Shown: positions 32,985-41,386 of the stretch, one piece after another | Position numbering within the stretch: the first letter of the stretch is position 1 | How the letters are laid out: every line of letters begins with the position of its first letter | DNA from: an uncultured Clostridia bacterium | Lineage (GTDB): Bacteria > Bacillota > Clostridia > Christensenellales > Borkfalkiaceae | Assembly (NCBI GenBank): GCA_944367565.1 | Contig: CALVWR010000002.1 | Location: 83,048-147,047, forward strand | Reading direction: 5' to 3' | DNA: 64,000 bases | The notes under the pieces: model-generated | Seen by the model: the letters and a program-made list of their open reading frames with translations, nothing else | Told to the model about the DNA's origin: nothing | Database searches by the model: none | Made by a program: the position numbers and the translations under genes

Positions 32985-33325
32985 ACAGCGGAGAACTGGC
33001 GAAGAAAGCGGGAGAGATTCTTTCGGGAAAGAAGGCGACGGATATCCTCAAGATCGACGTGACGGACAAGACGATTCTTGCCGATTACTATGTGATCGCC
33101 ACGGGAAGGAGCATGACGCATGTGAAAAGTCTGGCGGAGAATCTGGAAGAAGAGCTTGACAAACAGGGCGTATCGCCGCTTCGTAGGGAAGGCGTGCGGG
33201 AAGGCAGATGGGCGGTGCTCGATTACGGCGACGTGATCGTGCATATCTTCAACGACGAAAGCCGTTTGTTTTACCATCTGGAAAGGTTGTGGGATAACGG
33301 CGAAAATACCGAAAAAATGAATTAA
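32981..33325 (+). CDS. rsfS: Ribosomal silencing factor RsfS
   Basis: RsfS binds L14 on the 50S subunit and blocks subunit joining under starvation. The 114-residue product has the family core ATDILKIDVTDKTILADYYVIATG and the ending WAVLDYGDVIVHIF. The start is a TTG that overlaps the nadD stop (TTGA), so it is coupled to nadD-yqeK, the same order as in other Bacillota. Confidence 0.93.
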   Translation: MNSGELAKKAGEILSGKKATDILKIDVTDKTILADYYVIATGRSMTHVKSLAENLEEELDKQGVSPLRREGVREGRWAVLDYGDVIVHIFNDESRLFYHLERLWDNGENTEKMN

Positions 33326-33330
33326 AAAAA

Positions 33331-33350
33331 CCGCTTTTACGAAAAAGCGG
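33331..33350 (-). terminator. Short hairpin after rsfS
   Basis: An 8-bp stem CCGCTTTT/AAAAGCGG with a 4-nt loop. The T run is on the minus strand, so it would act best on transcripts coming from the right. Confidence 0.5.
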
Positions 33351-33478
33351 AAAAGGCTGTCGGAATGCGGGCAAAAAATTCATCGAATACGTTCGGCGGG
33401 GAGCCGTTGCGGCAAAACGGATCTGCCTGCCGCGATCGGGAACAAGATTCTTCCGTCTTGCGATCCGGAAGTACGTCC

Positions 33479-33690
33479 GGCCGTCAGGGGGAACGTTTTT
33501 CGGATTGTTTCTTGCCGCGAAAAATGTTGCCGGCCGTCAGGGGAACGTTTTTCGGATCGCTTCTTGCCGCGAAAAATGTTGCCGGCCGTCAGGGGAACGT
33601 TTTTCGGATCGCTTCTTGCCGCGAAAAATGTTGCCGCCGTCAGGGGGAACGTTTTTCGGATTGTTTCTTGCCGCGAAAATCTTGCGGCAA
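33479..33690. repeat. Four tandem copies of a 51-53-bp unit
   Basis: Units beginning at 33479, 33532, 33584 and about 33635 each read GGCCGTCAGGGGAACGTTTT, then TTCGGAT..., then CTTGCCGCGAAAAATGTTGC. The fourth is cut short and merges into a terminator. The array fills most of the 395-bp gap between the convergent rsfS and 33721 genes. No reading frame in it looks like a gene. Confidence 0.88.
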
Positions 33691-33697
33691 TTTTTTT
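33668..33697 (+). terminator. Terminator at the end of the repeat array
   Basis: TTGCCGC/GCGGCAA with a 9-nt loop followed by seven T. It is formed from the last repeat unit and should end the nadD-rsfS transcript. Confidence 0.75.
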
Positions 33698-33720
33698 CTT
33701 GCCGGGAACGGAAAATTCCG

Positions 33721-34023
33721 TCAGCGATGCTCCGCTACATAGATGCGGTTGATCTCGTCGGGACGGATTTCGATGTTATGTACTCTTCTGCGGATCCGCA
33801 TCGGCTTTTTTGCCGGTGCGGCGGCGGGGCTTTTTTCTTCGGAAGCGATATCCTGTTTCGGCGCGGCGGCGGTTTTTTCGGCTGCGGAGGATTTCGTTTT
33901 CGGAGCGGTGCGGATATAGTAAACGCACAGTTTGACGAAGAGCACGCTCACGAAGGAGAGCGCGAAAAACAGAACGGTATACAAAAGTCCCGGAAGGAAT
34001 GTGGATAAAAGAGCATTTTCCAT
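33721..34023 (-). CDS. Small single-helix membrane protein
   Basis: The 100-residue protein starts MENALLSTFLPGLLYTVLFF with one membrane helix (about 8-33), then an Ala/Lys/Pro-rich linker and a basic tail (MRIRRRVHNIEIRPDEINRIYV). The helix-plus-linker shape recalls gamma subunits of sodium-pumping decarboxylases, but no partner subunits are nearby and the tail differs, so I leave it unassigned. GAGGTG precedes the ATG at 34023. Confidence 0.55.
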   Translation of the reverse strand: MENALLSTFLPGLLYTVLFFALSFVSVLFVKLCVYYIRTAPKTKSSAAEKTAAAPKQDIASEEKSPAAAPAKKPMRIRRRVHNIEIRPDEINRIYVAEHR

Positions 34024-34160
34024 AAAACACCTCTTCGTTTTTCTGTCATGATACAATAAAGTGAAGGTATAAAAATGGAAAAATAAGCCGAAAAAAAGGA
34101 TTTTTTGTAAAATTGCTTTACAAATTCCCGAAAAAGGTATATGATTTAGAAAAATTCAAT

Positions 34161-34281
34161 GTTCTTTGGGGTAAGGTGCAAGTCCTTTCCGATAGTGAAA
34201 GTCTATGAACGCGCAGTTTTTTGCGCGCCGACGGGGTGGAATTCCCCGACCGACGGTATAGTCCGGATGAGAAAAGAACGA
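34161..34281 (+). ncRNA. FMN riboswitch (RFN element)
   Basis: The aptamer is flanked by TTCTTT and AAAGAA arms. It shows the conserved pieces GGGGTAAGGTGCAAGTCC, GATAGTGAAAGTC, GGGGTGGAATTCCCCGACCG and ACGGTATAGTCCGGATGAGA. The order is that of the normal six-way junction. The next gene is the riboflavin transporter ribU, the expected target. Confidence 0.95.
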
Positions 34282-34314
34282 TGATTCGTTGCAGATTGCC
34301 GCGGATAAAATCGC

Positions 34315-34349
34315 TTTCCGAAGAGTTTGAATTTTCGGAAAAATTTTTT
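34315..34349 (+). terminator. Expression-platform terminator of the FMN riboswitch
   Basis: TTTCCGAA/TTCGGAAA with an 11-nt loop followed by six T, between the aptamer and ribU. FMN binding should favour it and shut off ribU. Confidence 0.75.
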
Positions 34350-34366
34350 ATTCGGAGGCTTTTTTT

Positions 34367-34975
34367 ATGCAAACGTATTCCAAGACCAAAATACTGGCGG
34401 GCAGCGCGGTGTTTGCTGCGCTGGCGTATCTCGTTTCCTTTCTGGAATTTCCGCTTTTTCCCGCCGTATCGTTTCTGAAACTGGATTTTTCCAACGTATT
34501 CACCCTGCTCGGCGGATTCATGTTCGGACCCGTTGCGGGCGTGGCGATTTCCGCCGTCAAGGAATTTCTCTGTTTTCTGACGAAATCCTCGACGGGCGGC
34601 GTGGGAGAGATCGCAAACTTTCTGCTCACCTGTTCGTTTATTCTGATTCCGACGGTCGCTTACCGTTTCAGAAAAGGCTTCGGGTGGGTATGCGTCTATC
34701 TTGTTTCGGGGATTATCCTGCAGACGGGCGCGGCGCTCCTGATCAATAAATTCATCAATTTTCCGTTGTATCAGGCAATCTTTTCCCTGCCGCCGGAAGT
34801 TGTGGATTTTTCGCTTCTCTGGCCGTTTATCGTGTGGTTCAATCTGATCAAGGGAGCGGCGATTTCGTTGCTGACCGTGCTGTTATATAAGCATGTCTCG
34901 CGGCTTTTCAAAAGCGTGCATCCCGCGCGGAAGGAAGGAAAAAACAACGCGCATCTGCCGCCCGCAGGGGAATAA
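34367..34975 (+). CDS. ribU: Riboflavin ECF transporter substrate-binding subunit RibU
   Basis: RibU binds riboflavin in the membrane and works with the shared energising module (EcfT and two ATPases), which is not encoded here. The 202-residue protein has about six helices and family features: LDFSNVFTLLGGFMFGPVAG near residue 40, the VKEF segment, and a basic C-terminal tail. TCGGAGG precedes the ATG. Control by the upstream FMN riboswitch confirms the substrate. Confidence 0.94.
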   Translation: MQTYSKTKILAGSAVFAALAYLVSFLEFPLFPAVSFLKLDFSNVFTLLGGFMFGPVAGVAISAVKEFLCFLTKSSTGGVGEIANFLLTCSFILIPTVAYRFRKGFGWVCVYLVSGIILQTGAALLINKFINFPLYQAIFSLPPEVVDFSLLWPFIVWFNLIKGAAISLLTVLLYKHVSRLFKSVHPARKEGKNNAHLPPAGE

Positions 34976-34989
34976 GTTCAAAAATCCCC

Positions 34990-35018
34990 TTTACTTTGGA
35001 CGGGAATCGTAATATAAT
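34990..35018 (+). promoter_or_regulatory. Promoter of tsaE-tsaB-rimI (leaderless type)
   Basis: TTTACT and TATAAT are 17 bp apart. The -10 ends 6 nt before the tsaE ATG at 35025. Confidence 0.75.
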
Positions 35019-35024
35019 AAAACC

Positions 35025-35429
35025 ATGGAAATTTTTATGAGCGACAGCGAAACGGCCACGCGGAAATTCGCCGCCGCTTTTGCAAGACAACTCAAATGCG
35101 GGGACGTCGTATTGTTATCCGGAGAGCTGGGCGCGGGAAAGACCGCGTTTGTCAAGGGAATGGCGGAAGGTCTCGGCATAGAGGATGAAGTCGTTTCTCC
35201 CACCTACGCCTATCTGAACGTATACGGGGATTATCTGTATCATTATGACTGTTACCGTCTGTCGGGCGGGGACGAGGCTGCGGCGTTGGGGCTGACGGAT
35301 TATTTCGGCGGCGAGAACGTCTGCGTCATCGAATGGGCGCAGAACATCGCGTCGGCACTGCCGGACGGCTGTTTGGAAGTGACGATCGAAAAGACGGGGG
35401 AGAACGGCAGGAAGATCACGGTAAAATGA
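35025..35429 (+). CDS. tsaE: tRNA threonylcarbamoyladenosine synthesis ATPase TsaE
   Basis: TsaE is the ATPase of the TsaBDE complex that makes t6A37 in ANN-reading tRNAs. The 134-residue product has Walker A LSGELGAGKTAFVKG near residue 31, SPTYAYLNVY near residue 59 and HYDCYRL near residue 72. It has no Shine-Dalgarno and lies 6 nt after its -10 box; an ATG four codons in is possible. Its stop overlaps the tsaB start. tsaD is not in this operon. Confidence 0.95.
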   Translation: MEIFMSDSETATRKFAAAFARQLKCGDVVLLSGELGAGKTAFVKGMAEGLGIEDEVVSPTYAYLNVYGDYLYHYDCYRLSGGDEAAALGLTDYFGGENVCVIEWAQNIASALPDGCLEVTIEKTGENGRKITVK

Positions 35430-36031
35430 ATTATCTCGGAATCGACACGAGCGGGGCGCCGCTCACCGTCGTGATGGAATACGGCGGGAAGAAGTACGAA
35501 TATGCGGAAGCGGATTGCGGAACGCGCCATTCGGTGGCGCTGATGCCCGCGATCGACGGGCTGTTGCGGAAAGCGGGAGCGCGGCTTGACGATTTTGATT
35601 TTTTTGCCTGTGTGATCGGCGCGGGGTCGTTTACCGGAATCCGCATCGGGGTATCGACGATCAAGGCGTTATGCTATGCGAAAGGGAAGAAGTGTCTTGC
35701 CGTCACATCGTTCGACGTTCTCGCATACGATGTACCGGATGGAACGGCGCTTTGCGTGATCGACGCGCGGCACGGCGCCTATTATGTACGGGAATACGAA
35801 AAATTTCTGCCGACGGGGGAAGGGCGGTTCGTACAGACGGAGGAATACGAAAAACTCTGTGCAGAACACGCCGTTGCCGCGGCGACGGCAGTGCCGCATC
35901 TGAAATATCTGTGCGACGTGACGAGAGGACTGAGAGCGGCGATCGAGGCGAAGGCGGCGGAATGTACTGACGATCTCGGTGCGCTGGCGCCTCTGTATAT
36001 CAGGAAATCCCAGGCGGAAGAAGGACGATGA
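35426..36031 (+). CDS. tsaB: tRNA threonylcarbamoyladenosine synthesis protein TsaB
   Basis: TsaB is the partner of TsaD in t6A synthesis. The 201-residue protein begins MNYLGIDTSGAPLTVV and has the ASKA-fold motif GAGSFTGIRIGVSTIKAL near residue 65. ATG 35426 overlaps the tsaE stop (ATGA) and the gene's own end overlaps rimI in the same way. Confidence 0.94.
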   Translation: MNYLGIDTSGAPLTVVMEYGGKKYEYAEADCGTRHSVALMPAIDGLLRKAGARLDDFDFFACVIGAGSFTGIRIGVSTIKALCYAKGKKCLAVTSFDVLAYDVPDGTALCVIDARHGAYYVREYEKFLPTGEGRFVQTEEYEKLCAEHAVAAATAVPHLKYLCDVTRGLRAAIEAKAAECTDDLGALAPLYIRKSQAEEGR

Positions 36032-36462
36032 AACTGCGGCGCTGGAGGTATACCGATATCGTTTCGATTGCGGCGTTTGAAGAGGAACAGGAATTTCCGG
36101 ACAGGTGGAACTTCAATATGCTGGCGCAGTCGTTTCTGCAGGACGGATTTTACGGGATTCTGGCGGAAGAGGAAGGGCAGATTCTGGGAATCGGCGCGAT
36201 CGTCTTTAATCCGGACGGGGCGGATCTTGTGGATATTCTCGTGGCGAAGGATCGTCGGCGGCAAGGGATTGCCGACGCGATGATGCAGGCGCTGCTGCGG
36301 GAATGTGAAAGGCGCGAGCTGAAGAAACTTTTTCTGGAAGTCAGAGAGAGCAATGCGGCGGCGATCGCGTTGTATCGCAAGTACGGATTTGAAAAGATCG
36401 GACAGCGGCATCGGTATTACGCGGACGGAGAAAATGCCGACGTGATGTGTCGGGAAAGCTGA
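36028..36462 (+). CDS. rimI: Ribosomal protein alanine N-acetyltransferase RimI
   Basis: RimI acetylates the N-terminal alanine of S18, which is encoded at 48683 in this window. The 144-residue GNAT protein has the acetyl-CoA loop AKDRRRQGIADAMMQALL near residue 72 and the ending LEVRESNAAAIALYRKYGFEKIG. The tsaE-tsaB-rimI order is common in Bacillota. All three genes are linked by 4-nt overlaps. Confidence 0.93.
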   Translation: MKLRRWRYTDIVSIAAFEEEQEFPDRWNFNMLAQSFLQDGFYGILAEEEGQILGIGAIVFNPDGADLVDILVAKDRRRQGIADAMMQALLRECERRELKKLFLEVRESNAAAIALYRKYGFEKIGQRHRYYADGENADVMCRES

Positions 36463-36499
36463 ATTGTCTCACCGAAGAAGAAGGATTCGGAGGTGGAGT

Positions 36500-37180
36500 A
36501 TGGCAAAACAACAGCTTTTATTTTTACACGGATATTTATCGGACGGCAATGCTTTTGCCGCACAGACGCGATTTTTTTCGCGTTATTTTGCCTGTTACGC
36601 GCCCGACTTACCGGGATTCGGGAAGAACGGCGCGATGCCGTATCCTTATTCGCTGGACGATTACGTCGCGTGGCTGAAAGGATATATGCGGGAAAACGGG
36701 ATCGTAAAGCCGCACGTCGTGGCGCATTCGTTCGGGGCGCGCGTCGCAGTGAAAGCTGCGGCGGAGGACGGCGGGCTTTTTTCTTCTCTCGTCCTGACGG
36801 GCGCGGCGGGGATGAAGCCGAGAAGGACGTTATCTTATCGGGTAAAAAAGATGAAATTTTCCCTGCTGAAAAGGTTTAAAAGCAGAGAGGAACTGGAAAA
36901 ATATTATTCTTCCGATTATCGCGCCCTCAATGCGGTGATGCGGGAAAGTTTCAAGAAAATCGTGAACGAGCATCTGGAAAGGGCGGCGAAGAAAGTTCGC
37001 AACCGCGTGCTGCTCGTTTACGGAGAAAAGGATCGGGAAACCCCGCTTTATATGGCAAGGCGGTACCGACGGCTCATTGCCGGCAGTCGGCTTATCGTGA
37101 TACGGAATGCGGGGCACTTTGTCTTTGCGGAGCGCGTGGCCGCGTTCAATTATCCGGTTCGGGAATTTCTGCTTGCGTGA
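36500..37180 (+). CDS. Alpha/beta hydrolase
   Basis: The 226-residue protein has an oxyanion segment LFLHGYLSDG at residues 7-16, the nucleophile elbow VVAHSFGARVAV (Ser near residue 81), the aspartate region VYGEKDRETP and the final histidine in RNAGHF. It is a cytoplasmic hydrolase of unknown substrate. GGAGGTGGAG precedes ATG 36500, which is preferred over an upstream in-frame start. It lies between rimI and murF, 16 bp before the latter, and is probably co-transcribed. Confidence 0.85.
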   Translation: MAKQQLLFLHGYLSDGNAFAAQTRFFSRYFACYAPDLPGFGKNGAMPYPYSLDDYVAWLKGYMRENGIVKPHVVAHSFGARVAVKAAAEDGGLFSSLVLTGAAGMKPRRTLSYRVKKMKFSLLKRFKSREELEKYYSSDYRALNAVMRESFKKIVNEHLERAAKKVRNRVLLVYGEKDRETPLYMARRYRRLIAGSRLIVIRNAGHFVFAERVAAFNYPVREFLLA

Positions 37181-37196
37181 AAGGAGGAAGAGGAAT

Positions 37197-38873
37197 ATGC
37201 CTGTTATCAGCCTGACGGCGGAAAACTTTGCGGAACTTTATCAATGGAAATATCTGACGATTTATCTGGCGATCAGCGCGCTCAATACCGTTTTGCTTCT
37301 TTTTTCTTCGTCGAAATTTCTGCTGGCGTTTCAGCAGTGTGGCTATAAAAAACGCGAATATTCGAAATGGTTTATGAGCCGCAACAATGCGTATATTCTG
37401 CGGCTTGGGGTGCTTTGCGTTCTGGCGATTATGTTTTTCTGCGTGCTCTGTACGACGTTTGCCGGCATCGTCGGCGTATTTGCCGCGTCGTATACGGGAT
37501 TTGCCTCTTATATTCTGTTTGTGGTCGTGTACATCAACACGGAGCGGCATGTCAACGCGAAAGTGCAGCTGAAAAAAACGCGGCGTATGGTACGGCTGTG
37601 CGTGACGTACTGTCTGTTTCTTTTTGCCATGACGTTCGGGGTGCTGACGCTGGCGAATTTTATTGCGTTTCTGGTACGCAGTGAGATTCTCGCGCTGCTG
37701 ATCATGTCGGTAATCTGTCTAACGCCGTTGATCGCGCCGTTGATTCTGATGCTTGCGGCGCTCGTCAACGCGCCGTTTGAAGATCTGAATAACCGTCGGT
37801 ATATCAACCGCACGAAAAGAATTCTGGAAAATTCCGACGTCATCAAGATCGGCATCACGGGCAGTTTCGGCAAAACGGGCGTAAAGAATATCCTTGCCAC
37901 AATCCTTTCACAAAAGTACAGAGTGCTTGCAACGCCCGCTTCCTACAACACGCCGCTCGGCGTGGCGCTTGCGGCGAAAAAACTCGACAGCACGCACGAC
38001 GTGTTCATCGCGGAAATGGGCGCGCGGCATGTAGGGGATATTTCCGATCTGGCGAGTCTCGTCAATCCGCAGTACGCCGTTCTTACCGGCGTAAACGATC
38101 AGCATCTCGAAACCTTCAAGACGGAAGAAAATATCCGTCTTACCAAATTCGAACTCTTTGAACATCTTCCGGAAAAAGCCTGCGGATTCTTCAGTGCGGA
38201 TAACGAAATCAGCAGGGAACTGTTTGCCGACGCCAAATGCAACAAATACCTTGCCGGCATCACCGGCACCTTTGTCCATGCGGAACAGATTGCGCAGTCG
38301 GAGAGCGGCTCGTCCTTTTTGCTGAAGTTCGAAGGCGAACGCGCGGTGCGGTGTAACACAACGCTGCTCGGCAAGCATAATATTAGTAATATATGTCTCG
38401 CGGCGGCGGTCGCCTATAAAATCGGGCTCACGCCGAAGGAGATCGCGGAAGGCGTGAACCGGCTCAAGGCCGTGAGCCATCGTCTTGAAATGGTCACCAA
38501 CAATAAGGATATCCGCATCATCGACGATTCCTATAATTCCAATCGGGACGGCGTGAAAGCGGCGCTGGAAGTTCTTTCGGGATTCGAAGGACGGAAGATC
38601 GTGCTTACGCCGGGGCTGGTGGAGCTGGGAAAAGACGAAGCGTACGCCAATTACGAAATGAGCAAAGCGATCGCCGCGGTAGCGGATATTCTGATCGTGA
38701 TCGGAAGGCATAACGGGGATATGCTCATCAAGGGCTGGCTGGAAAGCGGCAGGAGCGGCGACGATGCGTTTTTTGCCAAAAACTTAGCGAAAGGAAACGA
38801 AAAGCTCAATGAGATCATGCGGGCGGGCGACGTTGTCCTGTTTGAAAACGATCTGCCCGATACGTATTCGTAA
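37197..38873 (+). CDS. murF: MurF-type Mur ligase with N-terminal membrane domain
   Basis: MurF adds D-Ala-D-Ala to the UDP-MurNAc tripeptide. The 558-residue protein has an N-terminal region of about 200 residues with five or six hydrophobic helices. The Mur ligase core follows: ATP loop GITGSFGKTGVKN near residue 222, EMGARHVGDI, LGKHNISNICLAAAV and the C-terminal DDSYNSNRDGVKAAL. Ordinary MurF has no membrane domain. GKTG replaces the usual GKTT/S. AGGAGG precedes the ATG. ddl, which makes its substrate D-Ala-D-Ala, follows. Confidence 0.88.
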   Translation: MPVISLTAENFAELYQWKYLTIYLAISALNTVLLLFSSSKFLLAFQQCGYKKREYSKWFMSRNNAYILRLGVLCVLAIMFFCVLCTTFAGIVGVFAASYTGFASYILFVVVYINTERHVNAKVQLKKTRRMVRLCVTYCLFLFAMTFGVLTLANFIAFLVRSEILALLIMSVICLTPLIAPLILMLAALVNAPFEDLNNRRYINRTKRILENSDVIKIGITGSFGKTGVKNILATILSQKYRVLATPASYNTPLGVALAAKKLDSTHDVFIAEMGARHVGDISDLASLVNPQYAVLTGVNDQHLETFKTEENIRLTKFELFEHLPEKACGFFSADNEISRELFADAKCNKYLAGITGTFVHAEQIAQSESGSSFLLKFEGERAVRCNTTLLGKHNISNICLAAAVAYKIGLTPKEIAEGVNRLKAVSHRLEMVTNNKDIRIIDDSYNSNRDGVKAALEVLSGFEGRKIVLTPGLVELGKDEAYANYEMSKAIAAVADILIVIGRHNGDMLIKGWLESGRSGDDAFFAKNLAKGNEKLNEIMRAGDVVLFENDLPDTYS

Positions 38874-38931
38874 ACAGAGGAAAAAATCGGAAAAGCACCA
38901 AAGCGAAGAAAAAAAGCGGAGGTGTTTTTTT

Positions 38932-40041
38932 ATGCGTAAAAACGTTTTGGTGGTTTTCGGCGGACAGAGTACGGAACACGATATTTCCGTGCTGACGGGG
39001 GTGATGTGTCTGTCCGCGCTGCAAAACGAAAAGTATGCCGCATATCCGGTTTACATCTCGAGGGAAGGAAGCTGGCATTGCGGCGAAGAACTCAAAGAAC
39101 TTGAATTTTATTCCAGGAAAAGCCGGCTGCCGCAAAAGGTCTGTCTTTTGGGCGGGGACAATACCCTTTATAAGATCGGGAAAAACGGGAAATTAAAGCC
39201 GATGCTGAAAACGGCGTGCATCGTGAACTGCCTGCACGGCGCGCGGGGAGAAGACGGCGCGCTTGCGGCGATCGCCGCGCTGTGCGGGATCGCGCTCGTC
39301 GGATCGGACATGACGGCGTCGTCCGCGGCATTCGACAAGATCGCGACAAAACATATCCTGAAGGGGTTGGGCATCCGGACGTTGCCGTATGTCAGGCTGG
39401 AAACGGAGGACGATCTGGACGATGCGGAAAAGCGTTTCGGGTATCCGATGTTTATCAAGCCGGCGCGGCAAGGTTCGTCCATCGGCGTGAACAAAGCGGA
39501 AAACCGCGCGGAAGCGGAACGGAGCTTCAACAAAGCGCGCAAATTCGATACGAAAGTGCTGGCGGAGAAATTTGCGGACGGCAAGCTGGAGATCAATGCG
39601 GCGGCGTATCGGGGAAAGGACGGAATCGTGGTATCGGAATGTGAAATGCCGGCGACGGAAAACCGTTTTCTGACCTTTGAAGATAAATACATAAAAGGAG
39701 AAAGGCTTTTCCCCGCACCCATTTCCGCGAAACTGTCCGACAAGATCCGTGCGCTTACGAAAAAAGTGTACGAGGGACTGGACTGTTCCGGCATCGTGCG
39801 GGTGGATTTTCTGATCAGCGGCGGAGAAGTCTATGTCAACGAGGTCAATACGGTACCCGGTTCGCTGGCGTATTATCTTTTCTGCGATACCTTCCGCGAC
39901 TTTTCCGCCGTACTCGACGAACTGATCGAAGAGGCGTTGCGGCAATCCAACGCCAGGCAGACGCTGATCGGCAGGTTCGATTGCAATATTTGGGAAAACG
40001 CAGGCGTAAAGGGCGGTAAACGCTTTGACAAAAAGCGATAA
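38932..40041 (+). CDS. ddl: D-alanine--D-alanine ligase
   Basis: Ddl joins two D-alanines with ATP. The 369-residue protein has [17 protein letters not shown] at the start, [16 protein letters not shown] near residue 98, the ATP-grasp segment [16 protein letters not shown] near residue 174, and [27 protein letters not shown] metal ligands near residue 287. GGAGGTG precedes ATG 38932. It follows murF by 58 bp, so the last cytoplasmic steps of peptidoglycan precursor synthesis are together. Confidence 0.95.
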   Translation: MRKNVLVVFGGQSTEHDISVLTGVMCLSALQNEKYAAYPVYISREGSWHCGEELKELEFYSRKSRLPQKVCLLGGDNTLYKIGKNGKLKPMLKTACIVNCLHGARGEDGALAAIAALCGIALVGSDMTASSAAFDKIATKHILKGLGIRTLPYVRLETEDDLDDAEKRFGYPMFIKPARQGSSIGVNKAENRAEAERSFNKARKFDTKVLAEKFADGKLEINAAAYRGKDGIVVSECEMPATENRFLTFEDKYIKGERLFPAPISAKLSDKIRALTKKVYEGLDCSGIVRVDFLISGGEVYVNEVNTVPGSLAYYLFCDTFRDFSAVLDELIEEALRQSNARQTLIGRFDCNIWENAGVKGGKRFDKKR

Positions 40042-40090
40042 ATCGGATATAATAAAACCGAAGAAAAAACGAATAAACGGAGAGAAACGG

Positions 40091-41290
40091 ATGGAAAAAA
40101 TCAAGATGACGACACCGCTTGTAGAGATGGACGGCGACGAAATGACCAGAATATTGTGGCAGTGGATCAAGGAGCTGCTGATCGAACCGTTTGTGGATTT
40201 AAAGACGGAGTATTACGATCTCGGACTGAAGCACAGGGACGAAACGGAAGATCGGGTGACGCTGGAATCCGCGGCGGCGACGAAGAAATACGGCGTGGCG
40301 GTGAAGTGCGCCACGATTACGCCCAATGCGCAGAGGGTGGAAGAATACAATTTAAAAAAGATGTGGAAGAGTCCGAACGGGACGATCCGCGCCGCGCTGG
40401 ACGGCACGGTATTCCGCGCGCCCATTCTGCTCGACGGCGTGACGCCGTATATTCCCACATGGAAAAAACCCATCGTGATTGCACGTCACGCATACGGAGA
40501 TATCTACAAGGCGGTGGATATGAAAGTCGGCGCGGGAAAAGCGGAGCTGGTCTATACCGACGAAACGGGAAAGGAAACGCGCATGACGGTGCATGAATTT
40601 GACGGTGCGGGCGTGATCATGGGGATGCACAATACGGATAAATCGATCTATTCGTTTGCGAGGGCGTGTTTCAATTACGCGTTGGACATGAAGATGCCGC
40701 TGTGGTTTTCGACGAAGGATACGATTTCCAAGGTATACGATCACCGTTTCAAGGACATCTTTGCGGAAGTTTACGAGAACGAATATAAAGAGAAGTTTGC
40801 CGCGGCGGGAATCGAATATATGTATACGCTGATCGACGACGTCGTGGCGCGGATCGTGCGTTCGGAAGGGGGCGTCGTGTGGGCGTGTAAGAACTACGAC
40901 GGCGACGTGATGAGCGACATGGTGGCGACGGCGTACGGATCTCTTGCCATGATGACGTCGGTGCTGGTTTCGCCGGACGGGATCTATGAATACGAAGCGG
41001 CGCACGGCACGGTGACGCGGCATTATTACCGCTATATGCAGGGCGGGGAGACCTCCACAAACCCCGTGGCGACGATCTTTGCATGGACGGGCGCGCTTGC
41101 AAAGCGCGGAGAACTCGACAAAAACGCCGCGCTGGTTTCCTTTGCGAAACGGTTGGAAAAGGCGACCATCGACACCATCGAGGCGGGCGAAATGACGGGA
41201 GATCTCGTTCCCCTCTTTCAAAAGGAAGGCGTCACGCCGAAGAAACTCGAAAGCAGAGCGTTTCTTCAGGCAATCGCGGAAAGGCTTTAA
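40091..41290 (+). CDS. icd: NADP-dependent isocitrate dehydrogenase
   Basis: Icd oxidises isocitrate to 2-oxoglutarate, the carbon skeleton for ammonia assimilation. The 399-residue product is the dimeric, eukaryote-like type: [11 protein letters not shown] at the start, [17 protein letters not shown] near residue 94 (substrate loop), and [14 protein letters not shown] near residue 300. CGGAGAG precedes ATG 40091, and a TATAAT lies at 40048. A small terminator follows. Confidence 0.95.
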   Translation: MEKIKMTTPLVEMDGDEMTRILWQWIKELLIEPFVDLKTEYYDLGLKHRDETEDRVTLESAAATKKYGVAVKCATITPNAQRVEEYNLKKMWKSPNGTIRAALDGTVFRAPILLDGVTPYIPTWKKPIVIARHAYGDIYKAVDMKVGAGKAELVYTDETGKETRMTVHEFDGAGVIMGMHNTDKSIYSFARACFNYALDMKMPLWFSTKDTISKVYDHRFKDIFAEVYENEYKEKFAAAGIEYMYTLIDDVVARIVRSEGGVVWACKNYDGDVMSDMVATAYGSLAMMTSVLVSPDGIYEYEAAHGTVTRHYYRYMQGGETSTNPVATIFAWTGALAKRGELDKNAALVSFAKRLEKATIDTIEAGEMTGDLVPLFQKEGVTPKKLESRAFLQAIAERL

Positions 41291-41303
41291 AAAAAAATTA
41301 CGT

Positions 41304-41326
41304 CGCCGGCAAAGCGGCGTTTTTTT
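41304..41326 (+). terminator. Terminator after icd
   Basis: A 5-bp stem CGCCG/CGGCG followed by seven T, 14 nt after the icd stop. Confidence 0.6.
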
Positions 41327-41386
41327 GATGGAAGTATAATTTTCTTTCGTTCGGGAAACATTTCAGAAAAGAACGGAGGAAAGAAA

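Noticed and set aside
33479..33690. Tandem repeats as a CRISPR array
   Set aside because: The units are head to tail with no unique spacers and no cas genes are present.
33721..34023. OadG (sodium-pump decarboxylase gamma subunit)
   Set aside because: Only the helix-plus-linker shape agrees; no alpha or beta subunit is near and the basic tail differs.
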